9,737 nt of DNA from Thermoplasmata archaeon (GTDB taxonomy: Archaea; Thermoplasmatota; Thermoplasmata; Lutacidiplasmatales; UBA184): positions 1 to 9,737 of the forward strand of contig JASHXM010000164.1 in assembly GCA_030043545.1 (NCBI GenBank), written 5' to 3'. Both the position numbers and the translations under genes were made by a program. The notes under the pieces were generated by a model that was not told the DNA's origin, made no database searches, and saw only the letters and a list, made by a program, of their open reading frames with translations. Positions 1 through 6,074 of the stretch are shown here, piece after piece; the first letter of the stretch is position 1; the number at the start of each line of letters is the position of its first letter.

Positions 1-2245
1 GGAGTGGATGCCGAGGACCGGTGACCTTCGAGACCCCGTAGCCGGCCGGCGGAGTCACGGTGAACGGCACCGTTCCGTTCGGCTCGGGGAACGAGAGGGC
101 GCCGCTTCCCCCGACGGTCGTGTTCGTCCGTGAGACCGACGGGGCGCCGGCCGCGACCCCCCAGGAGGAGTCGGCCGGGAGCCCCACGGCCCGGAACGTG
201 AGCGGCTCGGCGTCCGGGTAGAGGAAGGAGAGCGTCCCCTGGAACGTGTTCGCGACCACCACGCTGTGGGCGCCGGCGTCGTAGACGACTCCGAGCGGGG
301 TCGATCCGACCCCCACCGAGTGGGTGACCCGGTCCGTCCGGTCGGAGATCTCGTAGACGACTCCCGAGATCACCGTCACCCACACGGACCGGTCCGCTGG
401 GTCGTAGGCGACCGCCTGGGCGCTCGGGTGGACGTCGCAGACCAGGTTGCACGGATAGATTCCCGTGACGACCGTTCGGCTTGCGGCGTTGATGACGGCG
501 ACGAACGCACTGGGGACGGTGGGGCTGGACTCAACCGCGACGAACAGCTCTCCGGTCCCCGAATCGTACGCGATCCCGATCGGCTGCCCTCCCACGGGGA
601 TCGTGGCGACGACCGAGTTGGTCGTGTCGTTGATGACGCTCACCCGGTCGCTCACCAGGTTGGTGACGAACACCTCCCCGAGCGATCGGACGTAGGCGAC
701 GCCGGCCGGGGCGCCGCCGACCGAGATGTTCGCGACGGGGTGGAGGTGGGCGGCCGAGAGCACCGTGACGTTCGCCGTCGACTCGTCGGCCACGAACAGC
801 TCCTCGTGCTGACTGTCGTACGCCAGCGCCGACGGATACATCCCGACGGGGATCGGAGCGGAGGGGAGGTCGGTGGTGTCGTTGATGGCGGTCACGGAGT
901 TGCCGCCTCCGCTCGCGACGAACACCTGGCCGAGTCCGTATGCGGCCGCGACCAGGTTGCCGCTGGGGATCGGCACGGAGTCCGTCACGGTGTCGTCGGG
1001 TCCGGAGAGGATCGTGACGTTGCTCGAGCCGGCGACGAACAGCTCGCCCTTGGCCGGGTCGTACACGACCGCGGACGGCTCCGCTCCGATCGCGATCGTC
1101 GCGATGTCCGCGGCGGCCGGAGCGTCGATCAGCACGACCGAGTTCGTGCCGGTGACGGTCAGGAAGATCTGCCCGGTCGCCCGGTCGTACGCGCCGCCCC
1201 ACGGGTAGAGCCCCACCGCGACCGTGCCGACGACCGAGTTGGAGTTCGCGTCCACGACGCTCACGTTCCCGTCGTAGTAGTTCGAGACGAACACCTCCTG
1301 ATCGGTCGGGTCGGACTCGATCCCGCCCGGGGAGGAGCCGACCGGGATCGTCGCGACGACCGAGTCGCTCGAGTCGGAGATCACGGAGGTCGTGTTCGAC
1401 CCCTCGTTCGAGACGAACACCTCGCCGAGCGGGGCGTAGTACGCCGGGCAGACGGGGAGATCGCCGACGGTGACGTTCGCGACGACCCGGTCGCTCGATC
1501 CGTCGATGACGCTCACGTTGTCCGAGGCGGCGTTCACGACGAACACCTGGTCGGTGCCGTTGTCGTACACCACGCCGTACGGAATGTCGCCGACCCCGAG
1601 CGTCTTGGAGACCGAGTTGGTCGACGGGTCGATGACGCTCACCGTCCCCTGACAGGAGAAGCACGTGAGACTGGTGGAGGCGACGAAGACCCGTTGCGCG
1701 TGGCTGTCGTACGCGATCCCGTACGGCTGGCCCGTGACCGAGATCACCGCCACGACGTGGTCGGTGGTGTCGTTGATCACGGAGACGGTACCGTAGACGT
1801 AGTTGGAGACGAAGATCTCCCCCATCGCGGGGTCGTACGCGACGAACGACGCCACCCCGATCATCGGGATCGAGGCGACGACCCGGTCCGAGACGGTCGA
1901 GATCACCGTGAGGTTCGCCGTGTTGAGATCCGCGACGAACACCTCGTGCTTCGCCGGGTCGTAGACGTCGGTGTACGGGCCCACGCCCACGGCCGGGTGA
2001 TAGTTGCCCGCATGCCAGGTATCGTTCGTGAGGTCGAGCGTCGCCGCGACCGTGGGCGGGATCGGCGGCGTCGTGGCGGGGGAGACCGAGAGCCCGACCG
2101 AGGCGGTGGGCGCGGACGGCGAGGTCGGCCCGGCGGGGGAGCTCGACGTCGGCGCGGAGAGTCCCGAAACCGTGCCCGCCGCGACCGCCGATAGCAGCGC
2201 GCAGGCGGCGACGGCGACGACGAGGGCGCGGGTCCGTCCGATCAT
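1..2245 (-). CDS. Secreted YVTN beta-propeller repeat surface protein (C-terminus cut by window edge)
   Basis: Reading the minus strand from the ATG at 2245 gives 748 codons with no stop before the left edge, so the 3' end is missing. Residues 1-24 look like a signal peptide (MIGRTR, then a hydrophobic Ala/Val/Leu stretch). Residues 30-66 are a Ser/Thr/Pro/Ala linker typical of extracytoplasmic proteins. Residues 84-680 hold about 14 units of roughly 42 residues on the YVTN pattern (VGxxPxGVAYD...EVFVSN...VSVINDTTNSVVATIP), enough for two seven-bladed propellers. From 681 a different module starts (GLP, W, EPNGT, GYGVS), resembling repeats common in Thermoplasmata surface proteins. Many N-x-S/T sites (NDTT, NVSV) would suit N-glycosylation. 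The role is likely cell-surface binding or adhesion; the ligand cannot be told. The long reading frames on the opposite strand here are GC-driven shadows. Start chosen because the signal peptide follows it directly. Family call is firm, function is not. Confidence 0.88.
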   Translation of the reverse strand, partial: MIGRTRALVVAVAACALLSAVAAGTVSGLSAPTSSSPAGPTSPSAPTASVGLSVSPATTPPIPPTVAATLDLTNDTWHAGNYHPAVGVGPYTDVYDPAKHEVFVADLNTANLTVISTVSDRVVASIPMIGVASFVAYDPAMGEIFVSNYVYGTVSVINDTTDHVVAVISVTGQPYGIAYDSHAQRVFVASTSLTCFSCQGTVSVIDPSTNSVSKTLGVGDIPYGVVYDNGTDQVFVVNAASDNVSVIDGSSDRVVANVTVGDLPVCPAYYAPLGEVFVSNEGSNTTSVISDSSDSVVATIPVGSSPGGIESDPTDQEVFVSNYYDGNVSVVDANSNSVVGTVAVGLYPWGGAYDRATGQIFLTVTGTNSVVLIDAPAAADIATIAIGAEPSAVVYDPAKGELFVAGSSNVTILSGPDDTVTDSVPIPSGNLVAAAYGLGQVFVASGGGNSVTAINDTTDLPSAPIPVGMYPSALAYDSQHEELFVADESTANVTVLSAAHLHPVANISVGGAPAGVAYVRSLGEVFVTNLVSDRVSVINDTTNSVVATIPVGGQPIGIAYDSGTGELFVAVESSPTVPSAFVAVINAASRTVVTGIYPCNLVCDVHPSAQAVAYDPADRSVWVTVISGVVYEISDRTDRVTHSVGVGSTPLGVVYDAGAHSVVVANTFQGTLSFLYPDAEPLTFRAVGLPADSSWGVAAGAPSVSRTNTTVGGSGALSFPEPNGTVPFTVTPPAGYGVSKVTGPRHPL
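206..1996 (-). repeat. Tandem coding repeats, ~126 nt period (14 YVTN units)
   Basis: The repeat is visible at DNA level as well as in protein. The plus-strand 11-mer GACGAACACCT (encoding the EVFV/QVFV strand in reverse complement) occurs exactly at 665, 917, 1286, 1412, 1538 and 1934. The pairs 1286/1412 and 1412/1538 are 126 nt apart, i.e. 42 codons, and other spacings are near multiples of this. Related GACGAACAGCTC variants fill further units. Units 3 and 12-13 are longer than the rest because of small insertions. Units 7-9 are the most degenerate, while 4-6 and 10-12 are the most regular, which may reflect more recent duplication or gene conversion. Confidence 0.85.
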
Positions 2246-2281
2246 GGACGCGGTTCCGCCTACCCCCTCACTCCGCGCCCG

Positions 2282-2287
2282 TACTTA
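2282..2287 (-). promoter_or_regulatory. Possible TATA box for the YVTN protein gene
   Basis: The minus strand reads TAAGTA, centred about 39 nt before the ATG at 2245, so a start site ~25 nt downstream would leave a short 5' leader of about 13 nt. It is one of few AT-containing stretches in this very GC-rich intergenic region. The same hexamer lies upstream of the 23S rRNA (8699-8704). A weak call from position and composition only. Confidence 0.3.
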
Positions 2288-2351
2288 CCGTTCGTCGGGA
2301 CGGCATTCCGGCTTGGTCGGGGCCCCAGAGCGCTCCGCGACTGGTCGGACG

Positions 2352-2357
2352 TTATCT
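2352..2357 (+). promoter_or_regulatory. TATA-like box TTATCT, leaderless promoter for the hydrolase-transporter operon
   Basis: TTATCT begins exactly 29 nt before the ATG at 2381. With archaeal TATA boxes sitting about 25-30 nt upstream of initiation, the transcript would begin at or next to the start codon. No Shine-Dalgarno-like sequence precedes this ATG, which fits leaderless translation. The same hexamer at the same distance precedes the amidotransferase gene (6046-6051). Confidence 0.5.
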
Positions 2358-2380
2358 GCCCGCGCGACGAGTGCCGTCGC

Positions 2381-3217
2381 ATGAGCTCGAGATCGACCCC
2401 GCCCGAGGGGTTCCGCGTACGCCGGGGCGGACACGACATCGAAGGGTTCCTCGCCGTCCCGCAAGGTCCCCCGCAGCCGCGACCCGCGGTCGTCGTGATC
2501 CACGAGATCTTCGGCCTCGACGACCACCACCGGGACGTCGCCCGGCGGTTCGCCGCGCAGGGGTACGTCGCCGCCGCCCCCCACCTGTTCGGCGGCGAGC
2601 TCGGGAAGGTCCTCACCCCGGAGAACATCCGCCTCGCGATGCGCTCCCTCGCCGATGCACCGCCCGACCTCCGACGGGACCCGTCGAAGTTCGCCGCCTT
2701 CGCCGCCACCCAGCCGCCCGAGCGGCGCCCGGTCCTGGAGGCGTTCGGCCACGTGACGAGCCCCGCCGCCCAGGCGGAGTTCGCGCTCGACCTCGCGGCC
2801 GTCACCGGACATCTCCGTACGCTCGACGCGGTCGATCCAGCGCGGATCGGGTCGGTCGGATTCTGCTTCGGCGGCGCCATGTCCGCCCGGCTGGCGACCG
2901 TCGATCCCGCACTGCGGGCCGCCGTGATCTTCTACGGGCAGAACCCCCCGCTCGAGGACGTCCCGAAGATCCGCGCCGCCGTTCTCGGGCTCTACGGCGA
3001 GGACGATCCGGGGATCACCGCGACCGTCCCGACGCTCGCGGACGCGATGCGCCGCGCCGGCGTCCGGTTCGACTCCCATGTGTATCCCGGGGCGAAGCAC
3101 GCCTTCTTCAACGACACCCGGCCCAACTTCCACGCCGCGAGCGCGGAGGACGCGTGGCGGCGCGTGCTGGCGTTCTTCGGCGCGGAGCTGGGGCCGTCGG
3201 GCGCCGGGCCCCGCTAA
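2381..3217 (+). CDS. Dienelactone hydrolase family alpha/beta hydrolase
   Basis: 278-residue cytoplasmic alpha/beta hydrolase. The classic dienelactone hydrolase (carboxymethylenebutenolidase) signatures are in order: HEIFGL at 41-46, whose Glu42 restrains the nucleophile in the family; the nucleophile elbow GFCFGG with Cys162; the acid GEDDPGI with Asp209 (or Asp208); and the catalytic His240 in AKHAFFND. The Cys-Asp-His triad is therefore complete. The enzyme class opens dienelactones in chlorocatechol breakdown, but many archaeal members have unknown ester or lactone substrates, so the true substrate is open. There is an insertion of roughly 40 residues (about 80-125) before the aligned core resumes, which could shape the substrate pocket. 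It is the first gene of a likely two-gene operon with an efflux-type transporter 24 nt downstream. Start ATG chosen because it lies 29 nt after a TATA-like box and suits the family's N-terminus. Confidence 0.9.
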   Translation: MSSRSTPPEGFRVRRGGHDIEGFLAVPQGPPQPRPAVVVIHEIFGLDDHHRDVARRFAAQGYVAAAPHLFGGELGKVLTPENIRLAMRSLADAPPDLRRDPSKFAAFAATQPPERRPVLEAFGHVTSPAAQAEFALDLAAVTGHLRTLDAVDPARIGSVGFCFGGAMSARLATVDPALRAAVIFYGQNPPLEDVPKIRAAVLGLYGEDDPGITATVPTLADAMRRAGVRFDSHVYPGAKHAFFNDTRPNFHAASAEDAWRRVLAFFGAELGPSGAGPR

Positions 3218-3241
3218 CGGCTCCCCGCGCACAGAGGGCCC

Positions 3242-5038
3242 GTGGCCGACTACAAGTGGACCGTTCTCTCCAACACGACGCTCGGCGGCCTGCTCGCGTC
3301 GATCGACGGGACGATCCTGCTCATCTCGCTCCCCGTCGTCTTCAAGGGGCTCGGGGTCGACCCGTTCAGCGTCGGGACGTTCCCGCTCCTCATCTGGCTC
3401 CTGCTCGGCTACGGGGTCGTCACGGCGACGCTCCTCGTCACGGTCGGTCGCCTCTCCGACATGTGGGGCCGCGCCCGGATGTACAACTTCGGCTTCGCCG
3501 TCTTCTCGACCGGGTCGATCCTCCTCTTCCTGGAACCGTGGCCGGGGGCCGAGGGGGCGTGGGCGCTCGTCGGCTTCCGCCTGATCCAGGCGGTCGGCGC
3601 GTCGTTCCTGTTCGCGAACTCCGCGGCGCTCTTGACCGACGCCTTCCCGCCGAACGAGCGCGGGAAGGCGATGGGCGTCAACCAGATCTCGTTCATCGGA
3701 GGGTCGATGATCGGCCTCATCGTCGGCGGGCTGCTGGCGAGCGTCCCCGACCTTCCGATCGGCCCGTTCGTCCTGCCGACGTGGCGGCTGATCTTCCTCG
3801 TCAGCGTGCCGGTCGGAGTGTTCGGGACGGTCTGGGCATACCTCCGGCTCAAGGAGATCTCGATCCGCCGCCCGGACCAGCGGATCGACTTCGCCGGCAA
3901 CGCGACGTTCGGCGCGGGCCTCACCCTCGTCCTCGTCGGGATCACGTACGGCCTGCTGCCGTACCACGGGGCCTCGACCGGCTGGGGATCGCCGTGGGTC
4001 GTCGGCGCCCTCGCCGGAGGGATCGCCCTCCTGGTGGCGTTCGTGTTCATCGAGCGATGGGTGCCGGACCCGATGTTCCGGCTCGGGCTGTTCCGGGTCC
4101 GGGCGTTCGCCGCCGGCACCTCCGCCTCGTTCCTGGGGTCGCTCGCGCGCGGGGGCCTCATGCTGCTCCTCGTGATCTGGTTCCAGGGGATCTGGCTCCC
4201 GCTCCACGGCTACAGCTTCGCGGAGACGCCGTTCTGGGCGGGGGTGCTGATGATGCCGATGATCGGCGGCTTCCTCTGCGCGGGCCCGGTGAGCGGGTGG
4301 CTCTCCGATCGGTACGGTCCGCGCCTCCTCGCGACGATCGGGATGAGCGCCGGGGCCGTGACGTTCCTCGCCCTCGCGGCCGTCCCGGTCGACTTCGCCT
4401 ACTGGCAGGTCGCGATCGTGCTGTTCGCCAACGGGGCGGCGATGGGGATGTTCGCGGCGCCGAACGCGGCGGCCGTGATGAACTCGGTGCCGGCGGAGAA
4501 CCGCGGCGTCGCCTCGGGAATGCTGGCGACCCTCCAGAACGCCGGCCAGCAGATGTCGCTCGCGATCTTCTTCACGGTCGTCATCGTCGCGCTCGCCTCG
4601 GGGCTCGGCGCGAGCGTGCCGACCGCCCTCCACGGTGCGGGGGTCCCCCCCGCCGACGCGACGATCCTCGGGAACGCGATCGCCTCGAACCCGACCGGCG
4701 CGCTGTTCGGGACGTTCCTGGGCGAGAACCCGATGGCCGGGATCCTCGCCGTGGTGTCGACCGAGCCCGGGTGGGTCCCGCTCTCGTCCGCGGCGAACGC
4801 GACGTTACTCGCGCCGCATTTCTTCGCGTCGGCGATCGCGCCCGGGTTCGGCTCGGCGATCTCCGAGGCGTTCCTCGTGGCGGCCGGGCTCACGGGCGTC
4901 GCGGCGGTGATCTCGGCCCTTCGGGGCGGTCGGTACATCCACGGGGTCGACGACCCGGAGTCGGTCCGCGCGCGTCAGGCGGCGGGCGCTGCCCCGGGGC
5001 CCGGCGCGGGCGCGCCCGGCCCCGGCTCGAGCCGCTGA
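3242..5038 (+). CDS. MFS drug-efflux-type transporter, DHA2 (EmrB/QacA) family
   Basis: 598-residue polytopic membrane protein, the usual size for the 14-TM DHA2 branch of the major facilitator superfamily, which exports drugs or metabolites by proton antiport. Seen in order: TM1 with an acidic residue (LLASIDGTILLISLP, Asp22), motif A after TM2 (GRLSDMWGRARM, about 69-80), a glycine-rich motif-C-like TM5 (GGSMIGLIVGGLLA, 153-166), and a second motif A-like loop in the C-terminal half (GWLSDRYGPRLL, about 352-363). Many further hydrophobic stretches follow. A long, less hydrophobic segment near 455-530 probably forms an extracellular loop before the last helix. Residues 571-598 are a Gly/Pro/Ala tail of low complexity. 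The start is GTG 24 nt after the hydrolase stop, with a purine run (AGAGGG) just upstream, so cotranscription is likely. Substrate unknown; pairing with a lactone/ester hydrolase suggests export of a small organic compound, as inference only. Confidence 0.9.
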   Translation: MADYKWTVLSNTTLGGLLASIDGTILLISLPVVFKGLGVDPFSVGTFPLLIWLLLGYGVVTATLLVTVGRLSDMWGRARMYNFGFAVFSTGSILLFLEPWPGAEGAWALVGFRLIQAVGASFLFANSAALLTDAFPPNERGKAMGVNQISFIGGSMIGLIVGGLLASVPDLPIGPFVLPTWRLIFLVSVPVGVFGTVWAYLRLKEISIRRPDQRIDFAGNATFGAGLTLVLVGITYGLLPYHGASTGWGSPWVVGALAGGIALLVAFVFIERWVPDPMFRLGLFRVRAFAAGTSASFLGSLARGGLMLLLVIWFQGIWLPLHGYSFAETPFWAGVLMMPMIGGFLCAGPVSGWLSDRYGPRLLATIGMSAGAVTFLALAAVPVDFAYWQVAIVLFANGAAMGMFAAPNAAAVMNSVPAENRGVASGMLATLQNAGQQMSLAIFFTVVIVALASGLGASVPTALHGAGVPPADATILGNAIASNPTGALFGTFLGENPMAGILAVVSTEPGWVPLSSAANATLLAPHFFASAIAPGFGSAISEAFLVAAGLTGVAAVISALRGGRYIHGVDDPESVRARQAAGAAPGPGAGAPGPGSSR

Positions 5039-5108
5039 CGTCCGCCCGTCGCTCCGAGCGCGATCGAGAAAGGGGAAAGGGTTGGACCGGGGCGCTCGGC
5101 GAACGCGC
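5039..5108. terminator. Convergent intergenic region with possible termination signals
   Basis: This 70-nt gap separates the convergent ends of the transporter (plus) and the Gly/Cys HesB gene (minus). On the minus strand, an inverted repeat GGCGC/GCGCC (5105-5109 with 5091-5095) starts at the stop codon and is followed by a pyrimidine tract with T-triplets (CCCTTTCCCCTTTCTC, about 5066-5081). Archaeal termination depends mainly on T-rich tracts, so this is a plausible but weak terminator for the HesB gene. I see no T-rich tract after the transporter on the plus strand. Confidence 0.3.
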
Positions 5109-5552
5109 CTAGCCGCACCCGCAGCCGCCGGATCCGCAACCGCATCCGCCGCCCGCCTCGCCGCCGTGGCCGTGCTCGCCGGCGGGGGCGTTCGGGGAGG
5201 TGATCTTGAAGCCGGAGACGTTCAGGTCCTGGACGTAGTCGATCGTCGCGCCGTTCAACAGCCCCGCGGAGAGGTCGTCGACGACGATCGAGAACCCGTC
5301 GATCTGGACGACCTGGTCGCCGTTCCGGGGCTTGTCGAACGCCATCCCGAACGCGGCGCCGCCTCCGCCCCCGCCGCCGCACCCGCATCCGCCCCCGCCC
5401 GAGCCGCAGCCGCCGGAACCGCATCCGCCGCCGCTGCCGCCGGACTGAAGGTAGACGCGGACCGCGGTCCCGGGCTTCTGGCTCTTCATCAGGTCCCGAA
5501 CCTGGTCCTGCGCTTCCTTGGTGACCGTTAGTTTGACCTCACTTTCGTTCAT
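5109..5552 (-). CDS. HesB/IscA-like A-type Fe-S protein with Gly/Cys-repeat expansions
   Basis: 147 residues, against about 105-115 for typical A-type carriers. The fold core is recognisable: an N-terminal helix region (LTVTKEAQDQVRDLM, 8-22), RVYLQ (32-36), FGMAFDKP (68-75), an IVVDDLSAGLLNG strand/loop (89-101), and SGFKITSPNA (113-122). In the family the first conserved Cys sits in a GGCSG motif after the second strand and two more sit near the C-terminus (CxC). Here the first site is replaced by a Gly/Ser/Cys run at 38-65 with Cys44, 49, 56 and 58. The C-terminus is a His/Gly/Cys tail at 127-147 with Cys137, 139, 144 and 146. No other cysteines occur. This would allow several metal or Fe-S ligands, so metal storage, a multi-cluster carrier or chaperone, or a changed cofactor are possible. 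Own TATA box and Shine-Dalgarno; downstream of the canonical paralogue. Family call strong, function of the expansion unknown. Confidence 0.87.
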   Translation of the reverse strand: MNESEVKLTVTKEAQDQVRDLMKSQKPGTAVRVYLQSGGSGGGCGSGGCGSGGGGCGCGGGGGGGAAFGMAFDKPRNGDQVVQIDGFSIVVDDLSAGLLNGATIDYVQDLNVSGFKITSPNAPAGEHGHGGEAGGGCGCGSGGCGCG

Positions 5553-5560
5553 GATCGGGG

Positions 5561-5567
5561 CCCTCCT
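5561..5567 (-). promoter_or_regulatory. Shine-Dalgarno AGGAGGG for the Gly/Cys HesB gene
   Basis: Minus strand AGGAGGG ends nine nucleotides before the ATG at 5552. It is the strongest Shine-Dalgarno in the window and fixes this start. It contrasts with the plus-strand genes at 2381 and 6075, which lack one and look leaderless. Confidence 0.7.
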
Positions 5568-5600
5568 GCGCTACCCCTCACCCATGTACCGGGAGACGAC

Positions 5601-5606
5601 TATAAA
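5601..5606 (-). promoter_or_regulatory. Canonical archaeal TATA box TTTATA for the Gly/Cys HesB gene
   Basis: The minus strand reads GGAGC-TTTATA, the best TATA box in the window, centred about 51 nt before the ATG at 5552. Initiation ~25 nt downstream would give a leader of roughly 26 nt that contains the Shine-Dalgarno at 5561-5567. It lies in the 77-nt gap after the canonical HesB gene, so the expanded paralogue can be transcribed on its own. Confidence 0.65.
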
Positions 5607-5629
5607 GCTCCGGCCACCGAGACGGCCGC

Positions 5630-5959
5630 TCACGCCGAGAACGACTTCCCGCAGGAGCACGTCTCCTTCGCGTTCGGGTTCGAGATCTTGAACCCGGACT
5701 GCTCGAGGCCGAGCAGGAAGTCGACCTTGAGCCCCTCCAGCAGCGGGGCGCTCGCCCGGTCGACGACGACGGTGAGCCCGCCGTCGCGGAAGGCGACCTC
5801 GTCGCCGGTCTCGACCTTGTCGAACGACATGCCGTACGTGAGCCCCGAGCAGCCGCCCCCCTGGACGTAGAGGCGGAGGGCGGCGTCCGGCTTCCCCTGC
5901 CGCTCCATGATCTTGAGGACCTGGTCCCGGGCGGCGGGGGTGACCTCGACGGCGACCAT
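5630..5959 (-). CDS. Canonical HesB/IscA/ErpA-type iron-sulfur cluster carrier
   Basis: 109 residues, the standard length. All three conserved cysteines are in place: Cys37 in GGGCSGLTYGMSFD and Cys101/Cys103 in ETCSCGKSFSA at the C-terminus, preceded by SGFKISNPNA. Proteins of this family bind Fe-S clusters or iron and hand clusters to client apoproteins in the cytosol. A short Shine-Dalgarno (GGAG, 5968-5971 on the minus strand) lies eight nucleotides before the ATG and supports this start. It is upstream of, and on the same strand as, the Gly/Cys-rich paralogue (gap 77 nt), so the two probably arose by tandem duplication and may be partly cotranscribed. No SUF or ISC scaffold genes are in the window. 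Assignment to one subfamily (IscA, ErpA, SufA) is not possible from sequence reading alone. Confidence 0.95.
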   Translation of the reverse strand: MVAVEVTPAARDQVLKIMERQGKPDAALRLYVQGGGCSGLTYGMSFDKVETGDEVAFRDGGLTVVVDRASAPLLEGLKVDFLLGLEQSGFKISNPNAKETCSCGKSFSA

Positions 5960-5994
5960 CGATGACGCTCCGACCGTTCTAGCCCCGCGGGCGC

Positions 5995-6000
5995 TAAAAA
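5995..6000 (-). promoter_or_regulatory. TATA-like box TTTTTA for the canonical HesB gene
   Basis: Minus strand TTTTTA, followed by GCGC, is centred about 38 nt before the ATG at 5959, allowing a leader of about 12 nt that carries the GGAG element. It shares the 115-nt divergent region with the amidotransferase promoter on the other strand. Confidence 0.42.
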
Positions 6001-6045
6001 CCGTTCGCTGGCGACGGCGCCACCCCCCGCCGCACCGAACGGGGC

Positions 6046-6051
6046 TTATCT
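6046..6051 (+). promoter_or_regulatory. TATA-like box TTATCT, leaderless promoter for the amidotransferase
   Basis: TTATCT starts exactly 29 nt before the ATG at 6075, the same hexamer and distance as at 2352-2357. There is no Shine-Dalgarno before this ATG, so leaderless translation is likely. Confidence 0.5.
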
Positions 6052-6074
6052 ACGGCCCCGCCGTCCGACCTCCG

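Noticed and set aside
266..2194. Long plus-strand open frame (642 codons), rich in Arg, Asp, Gly and Val.
   Set aside because: It is antisense to the YVTN gene, whose own frame gives a signal peptide and regular repeats. The composition is typical of a GC-rich shadow frame, and its repeats mirror those of the real gene.
2246..2380. Operator or small RNA in the divergent region.
   Set aside because: Apart from the two TATA-like elements I see no convincing palindrome or direct repeat.
2285..4633. 782-codon minus-strand open frame across the hydrolase and transporter genes.
   Set aside because: Highly charged Arg/Glu/Asp composition, no motif, and it covers two well-supported plus-strand genes. 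Stop codons are rare in this GC range, so long antisense frames are expected.
2371..5112. 913-codon plus-strand frame spanning hydrolase and transporter, which might suggest a fusion.
   Set aside because: It is out of frame with both genes and Arg/Pro-rich. The two real frames have complete catalytic and transport motifs and normal stops.
5082..5531. Ala-rich plus-strand frame opposite the Gly/Cys HesB gene.
   Set aside because: It is the mirror of GGC/TGC repeats; the minus-strand frame has the HesB core, a TATA box and a Shine-Dalgarno.
5601..5606. TATAAA read on the plus strand as a promoter.
   Set aside because: No plus-strand gene starts within the next 400 nt; the minus-strand reading TTTATA is correctly placed for the HesB gene.
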